A DNA stretch of 64,000 nt, from the NCBI RefSeq assembly GCF_014656095.1, contig NZ_BNBT01000015.1, forward strand, positions 23,794 through 87,793. Direction: 5' to 3'. Source of the stretch: Streptomyces longispororuber. GTDB taxonomy: Bacteria > Actinomycetota > Actinomycetes > Streptomycetales > Streptomycetaceae. The notes under the pieces were generated by a model. The model was not told where the DNA came from. It saw only the letters and a program-made list of their open reading frames with translations, and did no database searches. This document shows, piece after piece, positions 28,801-39,065 of the stretch. A program made the position numbers and the translations under genes. The first letter of the stretch is position 1; every line of letters starts with the position of its first letter.

Positions 28801-30793
28801 CCAGGGCCGCGCCGGAGATCAGCGGCCAGAAGAACTCCCAGACCGATACGTCGAAACCGGCCGGGGTCTTCTGCAGCACCCGGTCGGCGCCGGTGAGCCG
28901 GTACCGCTCCTGCATCCACAGCAGGCGGTTGACGACGGCCGCGTGCGGGACCACGACGCCCTTGGGCCGCCCGGTGGAGCCGGAGGTGAAGATGACGTAG
29001 GCGGGGTGCGCAGGGCGCGGCGGCACCGGCCGGGCGGGGGCGGACGCGGCCGGCTCGTCGAGCTCGTCGAGCAGCAGCCGCGGCGGGGAGGCGGGCAGGG
29101 CCCCGGCGCTCCGGGTGTCGGTCAGGACGAGGAGCGGCCCGGCGTCCTCGACCATCGCGGCGATCCGCCCGGCGGGGTGGTCCAGGTCCAGCGGCAGGTA
29201 GGCCGCGCCCGCCCTGACCACGGCGAGGACCGCGACCACGAGCTCCACCGACCGGGGCAGCGCCACGGCCACGACCCGCTCGGGTCCGGCGCCCGCGTGG
29301 GCGAGCCGCGACGCCAGCCGGTCCACGCGCGCGGCCAGCTCGGCGTAGGTCAGCCGCTCGCCGGCGGCCACCAGGGCCGTGGCGTGCGGCGTGCGCCGGA
29401 CCTGCTCGGCCCACAGCTCGGCGAGCGTCACCTCGGGCAGCGCGGCCGCGGTGTCGTTCCACCGCCGTACGACCAGGTCGCGCCGGCCGGGCGTCAGCAG
29501 GGTCAGCGCGGCGAGCGGCCGGTCCGGGTCCGCGGCCACCTGTTCGAGGAGCAGCCTGAGGCGCCCGGCGATGTCGGCCGCCTCGGCGGCGGTGAACAGG
29601 TCCGGGCGGTGGTGCAGGCGCAGGGAGAGCCGCTCGCCCGGTTCGACGGCGAGGGTCAGCGGGTAGTGCGCGCTGTCGCGGAAGGTGACGCCGACGTGGA
29701 GGTCGCCGTCGGGCGAGTCGACCTGGTAGTCGTGCATCGGGAAGTTGTCGAAGACGACGTTGGTGTCGAAGAGCGCGGTGGGGCACCCGGTGAGGCGCTG
29801 GATGTCCGTCAGGCCGAGGTGGTCGTGGTCGAGCGACGCGGCGCGTCCCGCCTGGATCTGCTCGAACAGCTCGCTGACCGTGGCCGCCGGGTCCAGGCGC
29901 ACCCGCACCGGGACCGTGTTGATGAGCATCCCGATCATCGCGTCCGCGCCGGTCAGCTCCGCCGGGCGGCCGCTGACCGTCGAGCCGAACACGACGTCGT
30001 CGCGCCCGGTGAGCGAGCCGACCAGGACGGCCCACACGCCCTGGCACACCGTGTTGAGCAGGACGTGGTGGTGCCGGGCGTACGCGGTGAGCAGGGCGGT
30101 CGTCTCCGCCGGCAGCAGCACCGCCACCTCCTCGGGCGGCGGTCCCGTCCGGGTGTCGGCGGGCGCGACGGAGGTGGGCTCGTCGACCCCGCGCAGGGCC
30201 GCCGCCCAGTGGCGCTCCGCGGCGGCCCGGTCCTGTGCCGCCAGCCACGCCAGGTAGTCCCGGTACGGGCGCACCGGCGCCAGGCCGGTGGTGCCGCCCC
30301 CGCGGGAGTACACCGCGAACAGCTCCTGGAACAGCAGGGCGAAGGACCAGCCGTCCAGCAGGAGGTGGTGGGCGGTGACGAGGAGCCGGTGGCGGCGGGC
30401 GGTGTGCCGGGCGAGGGTGAACCGGATCAGCGAGGACCCGCCGACGTCGATGCCCCGCGCCCAGTCCCGCTCGGTCAGTTCGGCGAACCGCTCCCGCGCG
30501 TCGCCCTCCCCGTCCAGGTCCACCTCCCGCCAGTCCAGGGGGGCGTCGCGGCGGACCACGCGTATCGGTTCGCCCGACGCCCGGTGGCGGAATCCGGACC
30601 GCAGCGTGGCGTGGCGCCGTAGCACGGTCTCCGCGGCCGCCTTCAGGAGCGCGGTGTCCACCGGCCCGTCGAGGTCCACCGCGAATTGCGCGAGATAGGG
30701 GCTGTGTTTTTCCCGGTCGAACGACGCGTGGAAGAGCAGCCCTTCTTGCAGGGGCGACAGGGGAAGGACGTCCTCGACCACTGATCGGCTCAT
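22814..30793 (-). CDS. Three-module NRPS: C-A-PCP-C-A-PCP-C-PCP, third module lacks an A domain
   Basis: 2659 aa from ATG 30793 (an alternative GTG at 30805 would overlap its own GAGGAA ribosome site). C1 begins [13 protein letters not shown] with HHLLLDG, a DCL-type domain accepting a D-residue donor. A1 ([22 protein letters not shown]) has pocket D-V-W-H-V-S-L-V-D-K, the serine code. C2 is LCL-type, with QHIAADG (first His replaced by Gln). A2 ([22 protein letters not shown]) reads about D-T-V-D-M-G-I-V-D-K. C3 is LCL-type with HHIVCDG. An Ala/Pro-rich linker of about 50 residues (from about 2525) then leads straight to the last PCP ([10 protein letters not shown]), so that module must be loaded in trans. 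The three C domains extend the chain started on the upstream PCP-E protein. Confidence 0.93.
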   Translation of the reverse strand: MSRSVVEDVLPLSPLQEGLLFHASFDREKHSPYLAQFAVDLDGPVDTALLKAAAETVLRRHATLRSGFRHRASGEPIRVVRRDAPLDWREVDLDGEGDARERFAELTERDWARGIDVGGSSLIRFTLARHTARRHRLLVTAHHLLLDGWSFALLFQELFAVYSRGGGTTGLAPVRPYRDYLAWLAAQDRAAAERHWAAALRGVDEPTSVAPADTRTGPPPEEVAVLLPAETTALLTAYARHHHVLLNTVCQGVWAVLVGSLTGRDDVVFGSTVSGRPAELTGADAMIGMLINTVPVRVRLDPAATVSELFEQIQAGRAASLDHDHLGLTDIQRLTGCPTALFDTNVVFDNFPMHDYQVDSPDGDLHVGVTFRDSAHYPLTLAVEPGERLSLRLHHRPDLFTAAEAADIAGRLRLLLEQVAADPDRPLAALTLLTPGRRDLVVRRWNDTAAALPEVTLAELWAEQVRRTPHATALVAAGERLTYAELAARVDRLASRLAHAGAGPERVVAVALPRSVELVVAVLAVVRAGAAYLPLDLDHPAGRIAAMVEDAGPLLVLTDTRSAGALPASPPRLLLDELDEPAASAPARPVPPRPAHPAYVIFTSGSTGRPKGVVVPHAAVVNRLLWMQERYRLTGADRVLQKTPAGFDVSVWEFFWPLISGAALVVAEPGGHRDPGYLADLIRREAVTVTHFVPPMLHAFLQEPAAARCTGLRLVVCSGEALPAPTQRALFATLATTELHNLYGPTEAAVDATHWACRRGDERRTVPIGRPLANVSAFVLDGALRPVPPGVVGELHLSGVQLARGYTGRPGLTAERFVACPFAAGERMYRTGDLVRWTADGELEYVGRADAQVKIRGFRVEPGEVEAVLAGHPEVAQAAVVLREDRPGDPRLVAYAVARSGSLTERELRRFAAESLPEYMVPAAVVLVEAVPTTVNGKLDRAALPEPDRTAGAAREPRGPREEILCSLFADVLGVDRVGIDDDFFDLGGHSLLALRLLSRIRSALGEGFEIRDLFAAPTAAGLARLTGAARPALTARAGTDPVPLSSAQRRLWFLNRMERGEGTYNVPVAVRLTGTVDHDALARALADVARRHESLRTVFPDEGGEPRPVPLDAVPGIEVVEVAPSGLADAMTERVRHRFDLTRDAPLRATLFRLAPEEQVLLLVVQHIAADGWSLRPLLGDLGVAYGARREGTAPVWPPQPVRYADYTLWQAELLGDAADPASPLSRQLDYWRGRLAGLPAELTLPVDRPRPAVAAHSGGTVAVDWGPELHTGLLDLARSAGCTLFMVVQAGFAALLTRMGAGTDIPFGTPVAGRTDSALDDLVGFFVNTLVLRTDTAGDPAFAELLRRVRETDLEAFAHQDVPFERLVEEVRPERSLSRTPLFQVMVQVQHADTTAPDFAGLVAERAPVDWDVAKFDLSLELVDERDAQGAPAGLTGYLEYADELFDRATAEQLVARLRRLLEQVLAAPDRPISAVDVLSAEERQRLLPGAPAPAQPSPFLPHAFQAQAARTPDATALVFEDTALTYAELDARATRLARRLAHRGAGPDRVVAVALPRSTDLVVALLAVLKSGAAFLFVDTAYPAPRIAYLLEDSGAALVVTDSASAPSLPARDPVLVDAPAPDDEPSAEPRTPVAADHPAYVVYTSGSTGRPKGVVVTHGGLANLLAFYRTEVIATAERNRGSRRCRMALTASLSFDTSVVGLLWQAVGHELHLIGDDTRRDPAAMARYLDRCGIDALDVMPSYAEELIRQGMLDPARTPPAVVMTGAETVGEKLWARLRETEGVTVYNIYGQTETTVDTCFWSSDESDRPLIGRPIAGVDAFVLDEGLRPVPPRVVGELYVAGAQVARGYVNRPGLTAERFVAHPFAPGRRMYRTGDLVRWTGDGALEFLGRADDQVKIRGFRVELGEVEATLARHEGVAHAVAVLREDHPGDKRLVGYVLARDTALDARRLRDFARQHLPDHMVPAAVVVIDELPLTPNGKVDSAALPRPTYPTGTRRAPRDPREELLCGLFADVLGRETVGIDDGFFDLGGHSLLAVRLSGKARSVLGVELPVRLLFATPTVAGLAESLDDMLPARPALRAADRPDALPLSHAQQRLWFLNQWEETGTSYNLPVALRLTGPLDREALARALADVSDRHESLRTVFVEQGDGPVQSVLAPGQARPELVRREVPEADVEAAVRAAADHRFDLAAQPPLKAHLFTTGPQDHLLLLVFHHIVCDGWSLGPLLRDLSTAYAARTRCEAPRWGALPVQYADYALWQRDLLGDEDDPGSLLSRQLGHWRAALDGLPVELALPTDRPRPDVADAAGGSVAVEWGPALHRDLLALAKEHHCTLFMVVQAGCAALLSRLGAGTDIPIGTPVAGRSDSALDDLVGFFVNTVVLRTDVSGTPSFAELLRRVRATALAAYEHQDVPFERLVEAVNPPRSPGRHPLFQVMVQLQHATDGPAFPGLRAAERPVESTTAKFDLVVDVEERLDPDGAPAGLAGALTYATALFDAATGERLADGLRRLLTQAARDPERPVADLDVPPVQDRPAPAATAHPAPATPADPATPAAPARDAAPAATGPRTEREEVLGELFAAVLGLDSVGVDDNFFALGGHSLLATKLIARVRSALGRELPVRAFFRAPTVTGVAAYLETARPARPALRPTAAR

Positions 30794-30809
30794 TTTCCGT
30801 GCCACTTCC

Positions 30810-32594
30810 TCAGATAGCCCGCAGTTCGGATTCGATTTCTTCGAGTTCGTGCTGGCTGAGCGAGCTCAGGGTCAGGTCGGACGGGGTGAGTCCGCCCGCT
30901 CCGGGTTCGCGGGCGTGCGTGACCAGGAGCCGCAGCATCCGGAACCACGTCGCGGCCAGCTCGCGGGTGTCCGCCTCGGACACGACGCTGTCGGCCCAGG
31001 TCCAGGTGGCGCGCAGCACCGGGCCGTCCGCCCCGTCCACCGTGGCCGCGTTGACCTCGACGCTGTGGGCCATGGGCATGCCGGGCCCGGTGCCGTCCAG
31101 GCCGGTGCCGTACTCCGGTACGACCGACCAGTCGGCGTCGTCCGGGACCGCGAAGCGGCCCAGGTAGTTGAAGACGAACTCCGGCCGGGCCGCCTGCTCC
31201 AGGAGCGGTCGGGTGTCCGGGTCCAGATAGCGGAGGATGCCGTACCGGACCCCCTTGTCGGGGATGCCGCGCACCTGCTCCTTGACGCGCTTGACCGCGG
31301 CGCCCACGGCGGGCCCGGCGGCGTCGACCTCCGCCCGGTCCAGCTCCCCGAGGTCGAGCCTGACCGGGAACATGCTGGTGAACCAGCCCACGGTCCGGGA
31401 CAGGTCAAGGTCCCCGAGCGCGCTCTCGCGGCCGTGGCCCTCCAGGTGCAGCAGCGCGGTGCCGTCGCCCTCCGTGCCGCGCCGGCGGTGCCAGTCGTCC
31501 AGCGCCAGCGCGAGACCGGTGAGGAGCACGTCGTTGATGTCGGCGTGGAACAGGGCGGGGACCGTGGTGAGGATCTCCTCCGTGACCTCGGCCGGGAGGG
31601 ACTCGGTGAAGCACCGGTCCTGGCTCTCCAGGTCGCGGCCGGGCACCCGCGCCCGGTCGCCGAACCGGGCGGCGCCGGGGCGCAACCGGTCGAGCCAGCC
31701 GGGGAGTTCGCCGACGCAGGACCGGGCGCGTGCCTGCTCGCCGAGCACGGCGGACCAGCGGCGGAACGAGGTCGGCACCGGGTCGAGGGCGATCGCGGTG
31801 TTCTCCTCGACCGCCCGCCAGGCCGTCGCGAGGTCGGCGGCCAGGACGCGCCAGGAGATGGAGTCGACGGCCAGGTGGTGGACGACCAGCGCGAGCAGGC
31901 CCCGGCGTCGCGGTCCTGCGTCGCACCACACGGCCTGGAGGACGGTGCCCTCGCGCGGGCGCAGCCTGTCGCGCGCCGCGTCCGACTCCTGCCGCACGAG
32001 TGCGGGCCAGTCGTCCTCGGGGTGCTGTGCCACGTCGACCCGCCGGACGGCCGTGGCCGCGTCGACCGCGCCCGCCGGCAGGGTCTCCAGGGCCCAGTCC
32101 CCCGCGCCGCCGCGCACGGTGAGGCGCAGGCGCAGGGCGTCGTGGTGGTCGAGCAGGGCCTGGGCCATGGAGACGAGGTGCGGCTGCGTCAGTCCGGCGG
32201 GGGTCCGCAGGACCGCGAGCTGGTGGTAGGTGTCCACCCCGCCGCCGCGCTCCCGGAACCAGTGCGCGATGGGGGTGGTGACGACCGGTCCCACCCCGTT
32301 GTCCGCGACGGGCGGCGGCTCCCGGTCGACCGGGGTGGCCGCCTGTGCCAGTGCCTCCATGTCCCGGTGCGTCAGCACGTCGCCGACGGCGATCCGCAGA
32401 CCGGCCTTGCGCGCCCGGCTGACGAGTTGCATGGCGATGATGCTGTCGCCGCCGAGCGCCACGAAGCCGTCGTCGAGCCGGACGTCGTCCACCCGGAGCA
32501 CGTCGGCGACCAGTTCGCACAGGAGACGCTGGCGCGCGGTGACCGGAACGCGCCCGGCGTCACCCGCATTCGGTGCATCGAAAGGGCTGGTCAC
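30810..32594 (-). CDS. Stand-alone NRPS carrier-epimerase (PCP-E) starter protein
   Basis: About 594 aa. The PCP (about 10-85) has [13 protein letters not shown], the GGDS form usual before epimerases. The E domain (about 105-575) has [41 protein letters not shown] and FNYLGRF, so all E motifs are present and it should be active. It has no A or C domain: a partner A enzyme must load it, and it then presents a D-aminoacyl residue to the DCL-type C1 of the next gene. GTG 32594 is preferred because GAGGGA precedes it; ATG 32606 is the alternative. It diverges from the aminotransferase gene. Confidence 0.88.
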   Translation of the reverse strand: MTSPFDAPNAGDAGRVPVTARQRLLCELVADVLRVDDVRLDDGFVALGGDSIIAMQLVSRARKAGLRIAVGDVLTHRDMEALAQAATPVDREPPPVADNGVGPVVTTPIAHWFRERGGGVDTYHQLAVLRTPAGLTQPHLVSMAQALLDHHDALRLRLTVRGGAGDWALETLPAGAVDAATAVRRVDVAQHPEDDWPALVRQESDAARDRLRPREGTVLQAVWCDAGPRRRGLLALVVHHLAVDSISWRVLAADLATAWRAVEENTAIALDPVPTSFRRWSAVLGEQARARSCVGELPGWLDRLRPGAARFGDRARVPGRDLESQDRCFTESLPAEVTEEILTTVPALFHADINDVLLTGLALALDDWHRRRGTEGDGTALLHLEGHGRESALGDLDLSRTVGWFTSMFPVRLDLGELDRAEVDAAGPAVGAAVKRVKEQVRGIPDKGVRYGILRYLDPDTRPLLEQAARPEFVFNYLGRFAVPDDADWSVVPEYGTGLDGTGPGMPMAHSVEVNAATVDGADGPVLRATWTWADSVVSEADTRELAATWFRMLRLLVTHAREPGAGGLTPSDLTLSSLSQHELEEIESELRAI

Positions 32595-32606
32595 GTATTC
32601 CCTCAT

Positions 32607-32817
32607 TCCGAGTCCGTCTGGAATCGAGGACGAAGCTATCCAGCGGCGGCCGGAGCCGGCGGCAGTAGCGGCGGCAATACCGGGAGGGCTACGGGAAAGG
32701 GCGGCTGAATTGCCGGTGCGATTGCCGCCGGGCGCGACGGCGGGCGCCGACACTGACAGGCGCGACGTTCGCACGGAACCACGGAACCCCGGCAGCACAG
32801 TGAGAAGAGGCGCAACG
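32607..32817. promoter_or_regulatory. Divergent promoter region between PCP-E and aminotransferase genes
   Basis: A 211-base intergenic region between divergent starts, holding GGCGGC-type direct repeats near 32640-32680 and a relatively AT-rich GAATTGCCGGTGCGATTG stretch. Both the NRPS operon and the aminotransferase gene must be transcribed from here. Promoter boxes cannot be fixed by eye. Confidence 0.5.
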
Positions 32818-34221
32818 GTGACAATCCAGCAACCGGCCCGGTCGGTGGCCGACCTCGCGATGTTCGGCGGCGCCCGAGCCGTACCCAGGGAGCTGCGGAT
32901 CAGGCCCTGGCCGAGGGTGACCGAGGAGGACGAGCAGGCGGTCGGGCGGGTGCTGCGCTCCGGCCGGTTCACCTCCGCCTCGTCGGGGGAGCGGGAGATC
33001 GCGGGGCTCGAGCGGGAGTGGGCACGGCACGTCGGCACCGGGCACTGCGTGGCGGTGAGCAACGGCACCGCGGCGCTGTCGGTCGCGCTGGGCGCGGTGG
33101 GCGTGGGCGCCGGTGACGAGGTCGTCGTGCCCGCCCTGAGCTTCATCGGCAGCGCCATCGCTCCGCTGCACCTCATGGCCGTGCCGGTGTTCGCGGACAT
33201 CGACCCCGTCACGTTCAACCTGGACCCCGCGGCGTTCGAGGCCGCGATCACGCCCCGCACCAAGGCGGTCGTCGTGGTCCATCTGCACGGCCTGCCCGCC
33301 GACCTGGACCGGATCACCGCGATCGCCGCCCGGCACGGGATCGCCGTGGTCGAGGACGCCGCGCAGGCGCACGGCGCGCGGTACCGGGGCCGGGCGGTGG
33401 GCTCGATCGGCGCCGCGAACACCTTCAGCCTCAACGTCAGCAAGAACCTCGCCACCTGCGGCGAGGGCGGCCTGATCACGACCGACGACGCGGACGTGGC
33501 GACGCGGGCGACCATGCTGCGGCAGTTCGGGGAGCTCATCCCGGCCGACGGCGACCGCAGTTACGTGGCGCACCTGCTGGGCTGGAACTGCAAGCCGAAC
33601 GCCGTGCAGGCGGCCTTCACCCGCAGCCGGCTCACGCGCTTCCCCGCCGAGGCGGCCGTCCGCGAGGAGAACGTCGGCCGGCTCCTCGGCCGCCTCGCCT
33701 CCTGCCCCGGCTTCCTGGTGCCCGAGGTCCCGCGGGACCGCACCCACGCCTGGCACATCCTGCGCTTCCGGGTGGACCCCGCCGCCTTCGACCTCGCCGA
33801 CGCGTTCGCGGGCCCGCTGCGCGCCGTCGTCCAGCGGGCCCTGCGTGCCGAAGGGGTGCCCGCCGCGCCCTACCAGCTCCAGCCGCTGCCCGCGCAGCGG
33901 GTGTTCACCGAGCGGCGCGGGTTCGGCGGCGGCCACCCCGGCGACGTCCGGTCGCTGCCCGGCGTCGTGGACCGCCCCTACCGCGCCGAGGACTACCCGG
34001 CCACCCTGCGGGTCCTCGACGACTCCTTCACCCTGCAGAAGGCGCATCTGCACCCGGAGGCGGGGCCGTTGCTCGACCGGTACGCCGACGCGTTCGAGAA
34101 GGTCTGGGAGCACCGCGACGCACTGGCCGCCGTCGCCGCGACGACGGCCCACACGCCGCACTGGGAGCGCGCCTCGCGGATCGCCGACGCCGAGTGGTCC
34201 GCGGCGTTCCCGGGCCGGTGA
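32818..34221 (+). CDS. DegT/DnrJ/EryC1-type PLP aminotransferase
   Basis: 467 aa, longer than the usual 370-400. SNGTAALSVALGAVGVGAGDEVVVPA is the family N-terminal signature (positions about 75-100), VVEDAAQAHGARY holds the PLP-binding Asp, and NVSKNLATCGEGG holds the catalytic Lys. It is the only gene on the plus strand inside the cluster and converges with the transketolase genes. DegT enzymes aminate keto groups of sugars and polyols. Here the likely substrate is the keto function made by the split transketolase on a LysW-bound chain. No LysJ-like class III aminotransferase is visible, so this enzyme may take that step. Confidence 0.86.
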   Translation: MTIQQPARSVADLAMFGGARAVPRELRIRPWPRVTEEDEQAVGRVLRSGRFTSASSGEREIAGLEREWARHVGTGHCVAVSNGTAALSVALGAVGVGAGDEVVVPALSFIGSAIAPLHLMAVPVFADIDPVTFNLDPAAFEAAITPRTKAVVVVHLHGLPADLDRITAIAARHGIAVVEDAAQAHGARYRGRAVGSIGAANTFSLNVSKNLATCGEGGLITTDDADVATRATMLRQFGELIPADGDRSYVAHLLGWNCKPNAVQAAFTRSRLTRFPAEAAVREENVGRLLGRLASCPGFLVPEVPRDRTHAWHILRFRVDPAAFDLADAFAGPLRAVVQRALRAEGVPAAPYQLQPLPAQRVFTERRGFGGGHPGDVRSLPGVVDRPYRAEDYPATLRVLDDSFTLQKAHLHPEAGPLLDRYADAFEKVWEHRDALAAVAATTAHTPHWERASRIADAEWSAAFPGR

Positions 34222-34237
34222 CCGCGGCGGTGGCGGT

Positions 34238-35200
34238 TCAGGCCGGCAGCCGCCGCGCCTGGACCGCCACCGCCGCGGCGGAGATCCCGTTGCGCGCCAG
34301 GAGGTGGCGGTGCCCGCCGGTGCCCGCGGCGAACCGGTCGGCCACCGCCACCCGCCGTACCGGGCAGGCGACGCCCAGCTCGGCCACGACCTCGGCCACG
34401 GCGGAACCGAGGCCCCCGGCCGCCCAGTGCTCCTCGACGGTGACGATGCCGCGCGTGCGGGTGGCGGCCGTGACGATCGCCTCCCGGTCGAGCGGTTTGA
34501 CCGTGTGCATATTGAGCACGGCCGCGTCGATGCCGTCGCCTGCCAGCTCGTCGGCGGCCTCGGCCGCGGCGAGCACGGGGTGGGGTCCGGTGGCGATCAG
34601 CGTCACGTCGGCGCCCCGGCGCAGGGGCTGCGCGACGCCGATCCGCACCGGCTCCCGCGCGTCGAGGTCCGGCGTCGCGCCGCGCCCCAGGCGCAGGTAG
34701 ACCGGTCCCGGCAGCTCTGCGGCGGCGCGCACCATGCTCTCGGTGGCGGGGCCGTCCGCGGGGACGAGGACCGTCATGTGCGGCAGCAGCCGCATGAGGG
34801 CAAGGTCCTCCAGCGCGTGGTGCGTGGAGCCGAGGTGGCCCGCGGAGAGCCCGCCGTGGGTGGCGACGATCCGCACCGGCAGGTCGTTGTAGGCGATGTC
34901 GAGCTTCACCGCCTCCAGCGCCCGGGTGGCGGCGAAGGTCGCCATGGTGTTGACGAAGGGGATCCGGCCGGACCTGGCGAGGCCCGCCGCCACCCCCATC
35001 AGGTTCTGTTCCGCGATGCCGAGGTTGAGGTAGCGCCGCGCGCCCCCGCCCCACGAGGCCGCGGTGAACAGACCGGTGTCGCTGTCCAGGCACACGTAGC
35101 GGTCGTCCTCGGCGACCAGCTTCACCAGGACGTCCCGGTACACCTCCCGGGCGGCGCGCGTCTGCTCCGGCGCGGTGCGTTCGGCTGTCACGACGGACAT
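34238..35200 (-). CDS. Transketolase, C-terminal subunit (Pyr and C domains)
   Basis: 320 aa covering the pyrimidine-binding and C-terminal domains of a split transketolase: RRYLNLGIAEQNLMGVAAG contains the catalytic Glu, followed by THGGLSAGHLGSTHHALEDLA and the C-terminal VTVEEHWAAGGLGSAVAE. It pairs with the N-terminal subunit encoded at 35326-36135; together they transfer two-carbon ketol units using thiamine diphosphate. Within a LysW operon this matches the reported Streptomyces pathway in which transketolase extends a carrier-bound semialdehyde. A repeat spacer of 125 bases separates the two subunit genes. Confidence 0.9.
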   Translation of the reverse strand: MSVVTAERTAPEQTRAAREVYRDVLVKLVAEDDRYVCLDSDTGLFTAASWGGGARRYLNLGIAEQNLMGVAAGLARSGRIPFVNTMATFAATRALEAVKLDIAYNDLPVRIVATHGGLSAGHLGSTHHALEDLALMRLLPHMTVLVPADGPATESMVRAAAELPGPVYLRLGRGATPDLDAREPVRIGVAQPLRRGADVTLIATGPHPVLAAAEAADELAGDGIDAAVLNMHTVKPLDREAIVTAATRTRGIVTVEEHWAAGGLGSAVAEVVAELGVACPVRRVAVADRFAAGTGGHRHLLARNGISAAAVAVQARRLPA

Positions 35201-35211
35201 GTGTCGTCTCC

Positions 35212-35338
35212 GTTCAGGGTCGTCGGCTCAGGGGCGTCGGCTCGCGGGCGTCGGCCCAGGCGCGTCGGCTCAGGGGCGTCGGCTCAGGGGCGTCGGCTCA
35301 GACGCGTCGTTTCGCGGGCGTCGGCTCAGGCGCGTCGG
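35212..35338. repeat. 15-nt tandem repeat spanning the stop of the transketolase N-subunit gene
   Basis: About eight copies of a 15-base unit near GCGTCGGCTCAGGGG. The last codons and TGA of the N-subunit gene lie inside the first unit (CTGAGCC), and the array fills the spacer to the C-subunit gene. Confidence 0.88.
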
Positions 35339-36135
35339 CCGCGCGTCACCGCCGCGTGGGCACGCCGGTGCCCGCGCTCGGTGAGCCGGACGTAGTGGCT
35401 GCGGGCCTGGCCTTCGATGTAGGGCAGGCCCTTGCCCTTGACCGTGCGGGCCAGCACGACGGTCGGTCGGCCGGGGGTGTGCGGGACGTCCGTCAGGGCC
35501 GTCCGCACCTGGTCCGTGTCGTGCCCGTCGACCTCGCGCACCGTCCAGCCGAAGCTGCGCCAGCGGTCCGCCAGGGGTTCGAGGGCCACGGTCTCCTCCG
35601 TGTCGCCGCTGATCTGGAGCCCGTTGCGGTCCACGATCGCCACCAGCCGGTCCAGCTTCTGGGCGCCGGCGGCCATCGCGGCCTCCCAGACCGAGCCCTC
35701 CTGCAGTTCGCCGTCGCCGAGCACGACGAAGCACCGCCGGTCGCTGCCGTCCAGGCGGGCGGCGAGGGCGAAGCCGACGCCGAGCGGCAGTCCGTGCCCG
35801 AGCGACCCGGTGGGCATCTCGACCCCGGGGACGGCCGGGTTCGGGTGCGCGGTGAAGACGCTGTCCGGGGCGCCGTAGGTGGCCAGCCGCTCCTCGGGGA
35901 AGAAGCCGCGCCCGGCGAGGACGGCGTACAGTCCGATCGCGCCGTGGCCCTTGCTCAGCAGGAGGATGTCCCGGTCCGGGTCCCGCGGCAGCCGCGGGTC
36001 GATCCGCAGCACGTCGTGGTAGAGGGTGACCAGGATCTCGACCAGGGACATCGATCCGCCGAGGTGGCCGCCTTCGGGGTTGGCGCACATGCGCACGATG
36101 CGTTCCCGTGCCCTGCGCGCGTGGTCGTCGCTCAT
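35326..36135 (-). CDS. Transketolase, N-terminal (thiamine-diphosphate-binding) subunit
   Basis: 269 aa with the TPP-binding motif GDGELQEGSVWEA, SKGHGAIGLYAVL and PTGSLGHGLPLGVG, all typical of the N-terminal half of split transketolases. The ATG overlaps the TGA of the LysK-like gene (ATGA), so it is translated with the LysW operon. It needs the partner subunit at 34238-35200 for activity. Its stop codon is embedded in a tandem repeat. Confidence 0.9.
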   Translation of the reverse strand: MSDDHARRARERIVRMCANPEGGHLGGSMSLVEILVTLYHDVLRIDPRLPRDPDRDILLLSKGHGAIGLYAVLAGRGFFPEERLATYGAPDSVFTAHPNPAVPGVEMPTGSLGHGLPLGVGFALAARLDGSDRRCFVVLGDGELQEGSVWEAAMAAGAQKLDRLVAIVDRNGLQISGDTEETVALEPLADRWRSFGWTVREVDGHDTDQVRTALTDVPHTPGRPTVVLARTVKGKGLPYIEGQARSHYVRLTERGHRRAHAAVTRGRRA

Positions 36136-37196
36136 CGGCCCTGCCTGGTGAAGTGCCCGTCCAGTTCGGCCAGCGCCCGGGTGAGCACCCGGATGCCGAA
36201 CAGGTACTCGGGCAGTCGGATGTGTTCGTGGTCGGAGTGGTCCAGGCCGCTGTCGCCCGGGCCGTAGGTGGCCATGGGTGTCGTCCACTCCTCCGCCAGG
36301 GTGTTCATGTCGGAGGTGCCGGTCTTCACCTTCGCCCTCGGGCTGCCGCCCTGTGCGCGGATCGCGACCGTAAGGGCCCGCGCCACGGGGTCGTTGCGGC
36401 CGACGCGGCAGGCGCGCACCGCGTTGACGACCTGGAGCGTGCCCGGGGCCGTCCGCTTCTCCAGCGCGGCCACCAGGCCGTCGCCGTCGAAGCCCGGGGG
36501 GACGCGGATGCTGAACTCCGCGCCGGCGGAGGTCAGTCCGCCCTCGATCGACATCAGGGTCGGGCCGGGTGCGTCGAACCGGGCATGGCTCGCCTCCGGG
36601 CCGAGCAGGTCCAAGAGCTCCGTCCACGCCCGGGCCGCCAGCTCGGAGGCCTTGGGCACGACGTTGCTGGGGTGGGTCGCCTCGCACCGCACGTCGTAGC
36701 GGAGGTCGATCTTTCCCTTGTACCCCAGGACGACCGTGTCGCAGCCGCTGGGCTCCCCGATGACCAGCGCGTCCGGCGGCTCGTGCGTACGGCGGATCTC
36801 CACCGCGCCCCGGGACAGCGAGGTCTCCTCCTCCACCGCGCCCACCACGACGACGCGGCCGCGGAACCCGGTGCTCGCGGCGGCCGCGCAGATCATCGTG
36901 GCGAGCGGCCCCTTGGCGTCGACCGCGCCCCTGCCGTACAGGCGGTCGCCGACTCTGCGCACCGGGACGTCCCCCGGCACGGTGTCCATGTGCCCGAGCA
37001 GCATCACCGTCGGTCCGGGGCCGCGCCGGATCTCCCCGACGGCGTTGCCCGCCGCGTCGATCCGCGCGGTGAGACCGGCTCCGCGCATGGCGTCCACCAC
37101 GTAGCCGGCCAGCTCGGACTCCGCGTACGACGGTGAGGGGATCCGCAGCATGCCGTGGAGCAGGTCGACCGCGGCCGGGGCGGGATACGTCGTCAC
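36132..37196 (-). CDS. lysK: LysK-like M20 metallopeptidase releasing the product from LysW
   Basis: 354 aa from a GTG start overlapping the LysZ stop (GTGA). M20 features include [11 protein letters not shown] with the first zinc His/Asp, [12 protein letters not shown] with the bridging Asp, [12 protein letters not shown] with the catalytic Glu pair, and IGEPSGCD. LysK enzymes hydrolyse the isopeptide bond between the C-terminal Glu of LysW and the amino acid. The gene is immediately between LysZ and the transketolase subunits, so release after the ketol and amino steps is the likely role. ArgE-type deacylation is the alternative, but the context points to LysW. Confidence 0.88.
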   Translation of the reverse strand: MTTYPAPAAVDLLHGMLRIPSPSYAESELAGYVVDAMRGAGLTARIDAAGNAVGEIRRGPGPTVMLLGHMDTVPGDVPVRRVGDRLYGRGAVDAKGPLATMICAAAASTGFRGRVVVVGAVEEETSLSRGAVEIRRTHEPPDALVIGEPSGCDTVVLGYKGKIDLRYDVRCEATHPSNVVPKASELAARAWTELLDLLGPEASHARFDAPGPTLMSIEGGLTSAGAEFSIRVPPGFDGDGLVAALEKRTAPGTLQVVNAVRACRVGRNDPVARALTVAIRAQGGSPRAKVKTGTSDMNTLAEEWTTPMATYGPGDSGLDHSDHEHIRLPEYLFGIRVLTRALAELDGHFTRQGR

Positions 37197-38014
37197 TCCT
37201 CCTCCAGGAGCACTTCGGTGCCCGAGCCCGCCAGGGCCTCCCGCACCGGGTGCGGCCGTCGGCCGTCGGCGATCAGGACGCGGCGCGCGCCGGCCAGCAG
37301 CGCCTCGCGCGCCGCGACCAGCTTGATGCCCATGCCTCCGGTGACCACCGGGGGCGTGCCCCGCCGGGGAACGCGGCAGACGGGCAGCACGGACCGTTCG
37401 TCGTGCCGGTCGGCCAGCACCCCGCTCGCCCCGGTGAGCAGGACGAGGGTGCTCGCCCGGACGGCGCCCGCGACGGCCGCGGCGGCGCGGTCCGCGTCCG
37501 TGTTGACCACGCGGCCGTCCCGGTCCATGGCCGGTGGCGACACCACGGGCAGCAGGCCCGCCGTGAGCAGCGTGGCCAGCAGGTCGCCGTTGACGTCGAC
37601 GATCCGTCCGCTGTGGTCGTCCCTGACCACGACCCGGCGTCCGCCGACGAGGGCCCGCTGCGCCGGCTTGCGCGCGGCCACGAGGAGCCCGGCGTCCAGG
37701 CCGGTCAGCCCGACCGCGTCGACCCCGCGGGCGCGCAGCTCGGTCAGGAGCCGGGGTTTGACGGAGCCGGCCAGGGCGAGCTGCACCACTTCGAGCGTGC
37801 GCTCGTCGGTGTACCGGGTCGACACCCCGTCCGGGGCGACGAGCCGGCGGGAGGGCACGCCGAGGCGTTCGGCGAGGCCGTCGATGTCGGCCGAGCCGCC
37901 GTGGACGAGGATCACCTGCCTGCCGCCGCGGTGCGCGGCGGCGACGTCCGCGCAGATCTCCTCCGACCGTACGGCGGCGTTGCCCCCGCATTTGACCACG
38001 AGTATGTCCCGCAT
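37193..38014 (-). CDS. lysZ: LysZ-like amino acid kinase acting on a LysW-bound substrate
   Basis: 273 aa of the acetylglutamate/aminoadipate kinase family: VVKCGGNAA at the N-terminus, ILVHGGSADID, NGDLLATLLTAGLLPVV, NTDADRAAAAVA, and TGGMGIKLVAAREAL. It phosphorylates the side-chain carboxylate of the carrier-bound amino acid so that LysY can reduce it. ATG 38014 is preferred, with GAGG about 12 bases upstream; a GTG at 38032 is possible. Confidence 0.9.
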   Translation of the reverse strand: MRDILVVKCGGNAAVRSEEICADVAAAHRGGRQVILVHGGSADIDGLAERLGVPSRRLVAPDGVSTRYTDERTLEVVQLALAGSVKPRLLTELRARGVDAVGLTGLDAGLLVAARKPAQRALVGGRRVVVRDDHSGRIVDVNGDLLATLLTAGLLPVVSPPAMDRDGRVVNTDADRAAAAVAGAVRASTLVLLTGASGVLADRHDERSVLPVCRVPRRGTPPVVTGGMGIKLVAAREALLAGARRVLIADGRRPHPVREALAGSGTEVLLEEE

Positions 38015-38033
38015 GCGCTTGATCGACCTCACG

Positions 38034-39065
38034 TCAGTTCGGGTGCAGTCCGGGGAATTCGAGACCCGTCCGCTCCGGCCAGCCGAAGCGGACGTTGAGG
38101 CATTGCACCGCGCCGCCGGCGCCGCCCTTGACGAGGTTGTCCAGGGCGCCGACGAGGACCACGGTGCCGTCGTCCGCAAAGACCGCGAAGCCGACGTCGC
38201 AGTGGTTGGAGCCCGTCAGGATCTTCGGCTCCGGCAGCCGGTACAGGCCCTGGCGCCGGGCGACGACCCGGACGAACGGCTCGTCCGCATACGCCGCATG
38301 GAACGCGGCCCGGACGTCCCGCTCCGAGGCGCCGGGCGCCAGCTTCGCGTGGCACACCACCTGCACGCCGCGGACCGCCTCGACGCCGGTGGCGGTCATC
38401 CGTACGGTGTGCCCCGTGGCCTGGGCGATCTCGGCCTCGTGGCGGTGCCGGGAGGGGGCGAACACCCTTAGGGCGCCGCTGCGTTCGGCGTGCGCGGCGG
38501 CGGGCCCGCCGGAGGCCCCCGATCCGCTGGACCCGGTGCGGGCGTCCACCTGGACCGGGCCCTCGATCAGACCGGCCTCGGCCATCGGCCGGACCGCGAG
38601 GATCCCGGCGGTGGCCATGCACCCGGGTACGGAGATCCGGTCGGCGGCGGCCAGTTCGGCGCGGTGCCACTCCGGCAGCCCGGTGGTGAATCCGGGGATC
38701 AGGTGCGGCGCGGTGTGCGGGACTCCGTAGTACGCCGCGTAGGTGCCGGGGTCGCGCAGGCGGAAGTCCCCGGACAGGTCGATGACGGTCCCGGCCAGCG
38801 TCAGGTAGCCGGCCATCCTTCCCATCGTCTCCCGGTGGGGCGCGGCCAGGAGGAGCACGTCGGCTCCGGCGTCCTCGACGGCGTCGTGGCCGACGAAGCA
38901 CAGGTCCGTGTGGCCGCGCAGGTTGGGGTGCGGGCCGTCGACCCGGCGCCCGGCGAGGCGGTCGGACGTGGCGGCCACGACCGTGACCCGTGGATGGCCG
39001 TGCAGCAGGCGCAGCAGCTCGCCGCCGATGTAGCCGGACGCCCCGACGATCGCTACGCGGAGCAT
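38034..39065 (-). CDS. lysY: LysY-like N-acyl-gamma-phosphate reductase
   Basis: 343 aa of the ArgC/LysY family. VAIVGASGYIGGELLRLL binds NADPH, SVPGCMATAG carries the catalytic Cys, and GSNHCDVGFAV and VKGGAGGAVQC are typical of the C-terminal half. It reduces the acyl phosphate made by LysZ to a semialdehyde, still bound to LysW. That semialdehyde would be the acceptor for the split transketolase. The start overlaps the end of LysX by 13 bases. Confidence 0.92.
   Translation of the reverse strand: MLRVAIVGASGYIGGELLRLLHGHPRVTVVAATSDRLAGRRVDGPHPNLRGHTDLCFVGHDAVEDAGADVLLLAAPHRETMGRMAGYLTLAGTVIDLSGDFRLRDPGTYAAYYGVPHTAPHLIPGFTTGLPEWHRAELAAADRISVPGCMATAGILAVRPMAEAGLIEGPVQVDARTGSSGSGASGGPAAAHAERSGALRVFAPSRHRHEAEIAQATGHTVRMTATGVEAVRGVQVVCHAKLAPGASERDVRAAFHAAYADEPFVRVVARRQGLYRLPEPKILTGSNHCDVGFAVFADDGTVVLVGALDNLVKGGAGGAVQCLNVRFGWPERTGLEFPGLHPN

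Noticed and set aside
23549..30622. A 2357-codon open frame on the plus strand across the large NRPS
   Set aside because: Antisense mirror of the NRPS caused by high third-position GC. The sequence is repetitive Gly/Arg/Val/His with no family motifs, whereas the minus strand shows every NRPS core motif in order.
22814..30793. Frameshift or assembly loss in the third module instead of true A-domain absence
   Set aside because: The frame is continuous through C3, the linker and a complete PCP, and two orphan A enzymes exist to load it. Kept as a genuine A-less module, with a sequencing check suggested.
35212..35338. Possible CRISPR or attachment-site array
   Set aside because: Units of 15 nt directly abut and overlap a stop codon; no spacers, integrase or tRNA nearby.
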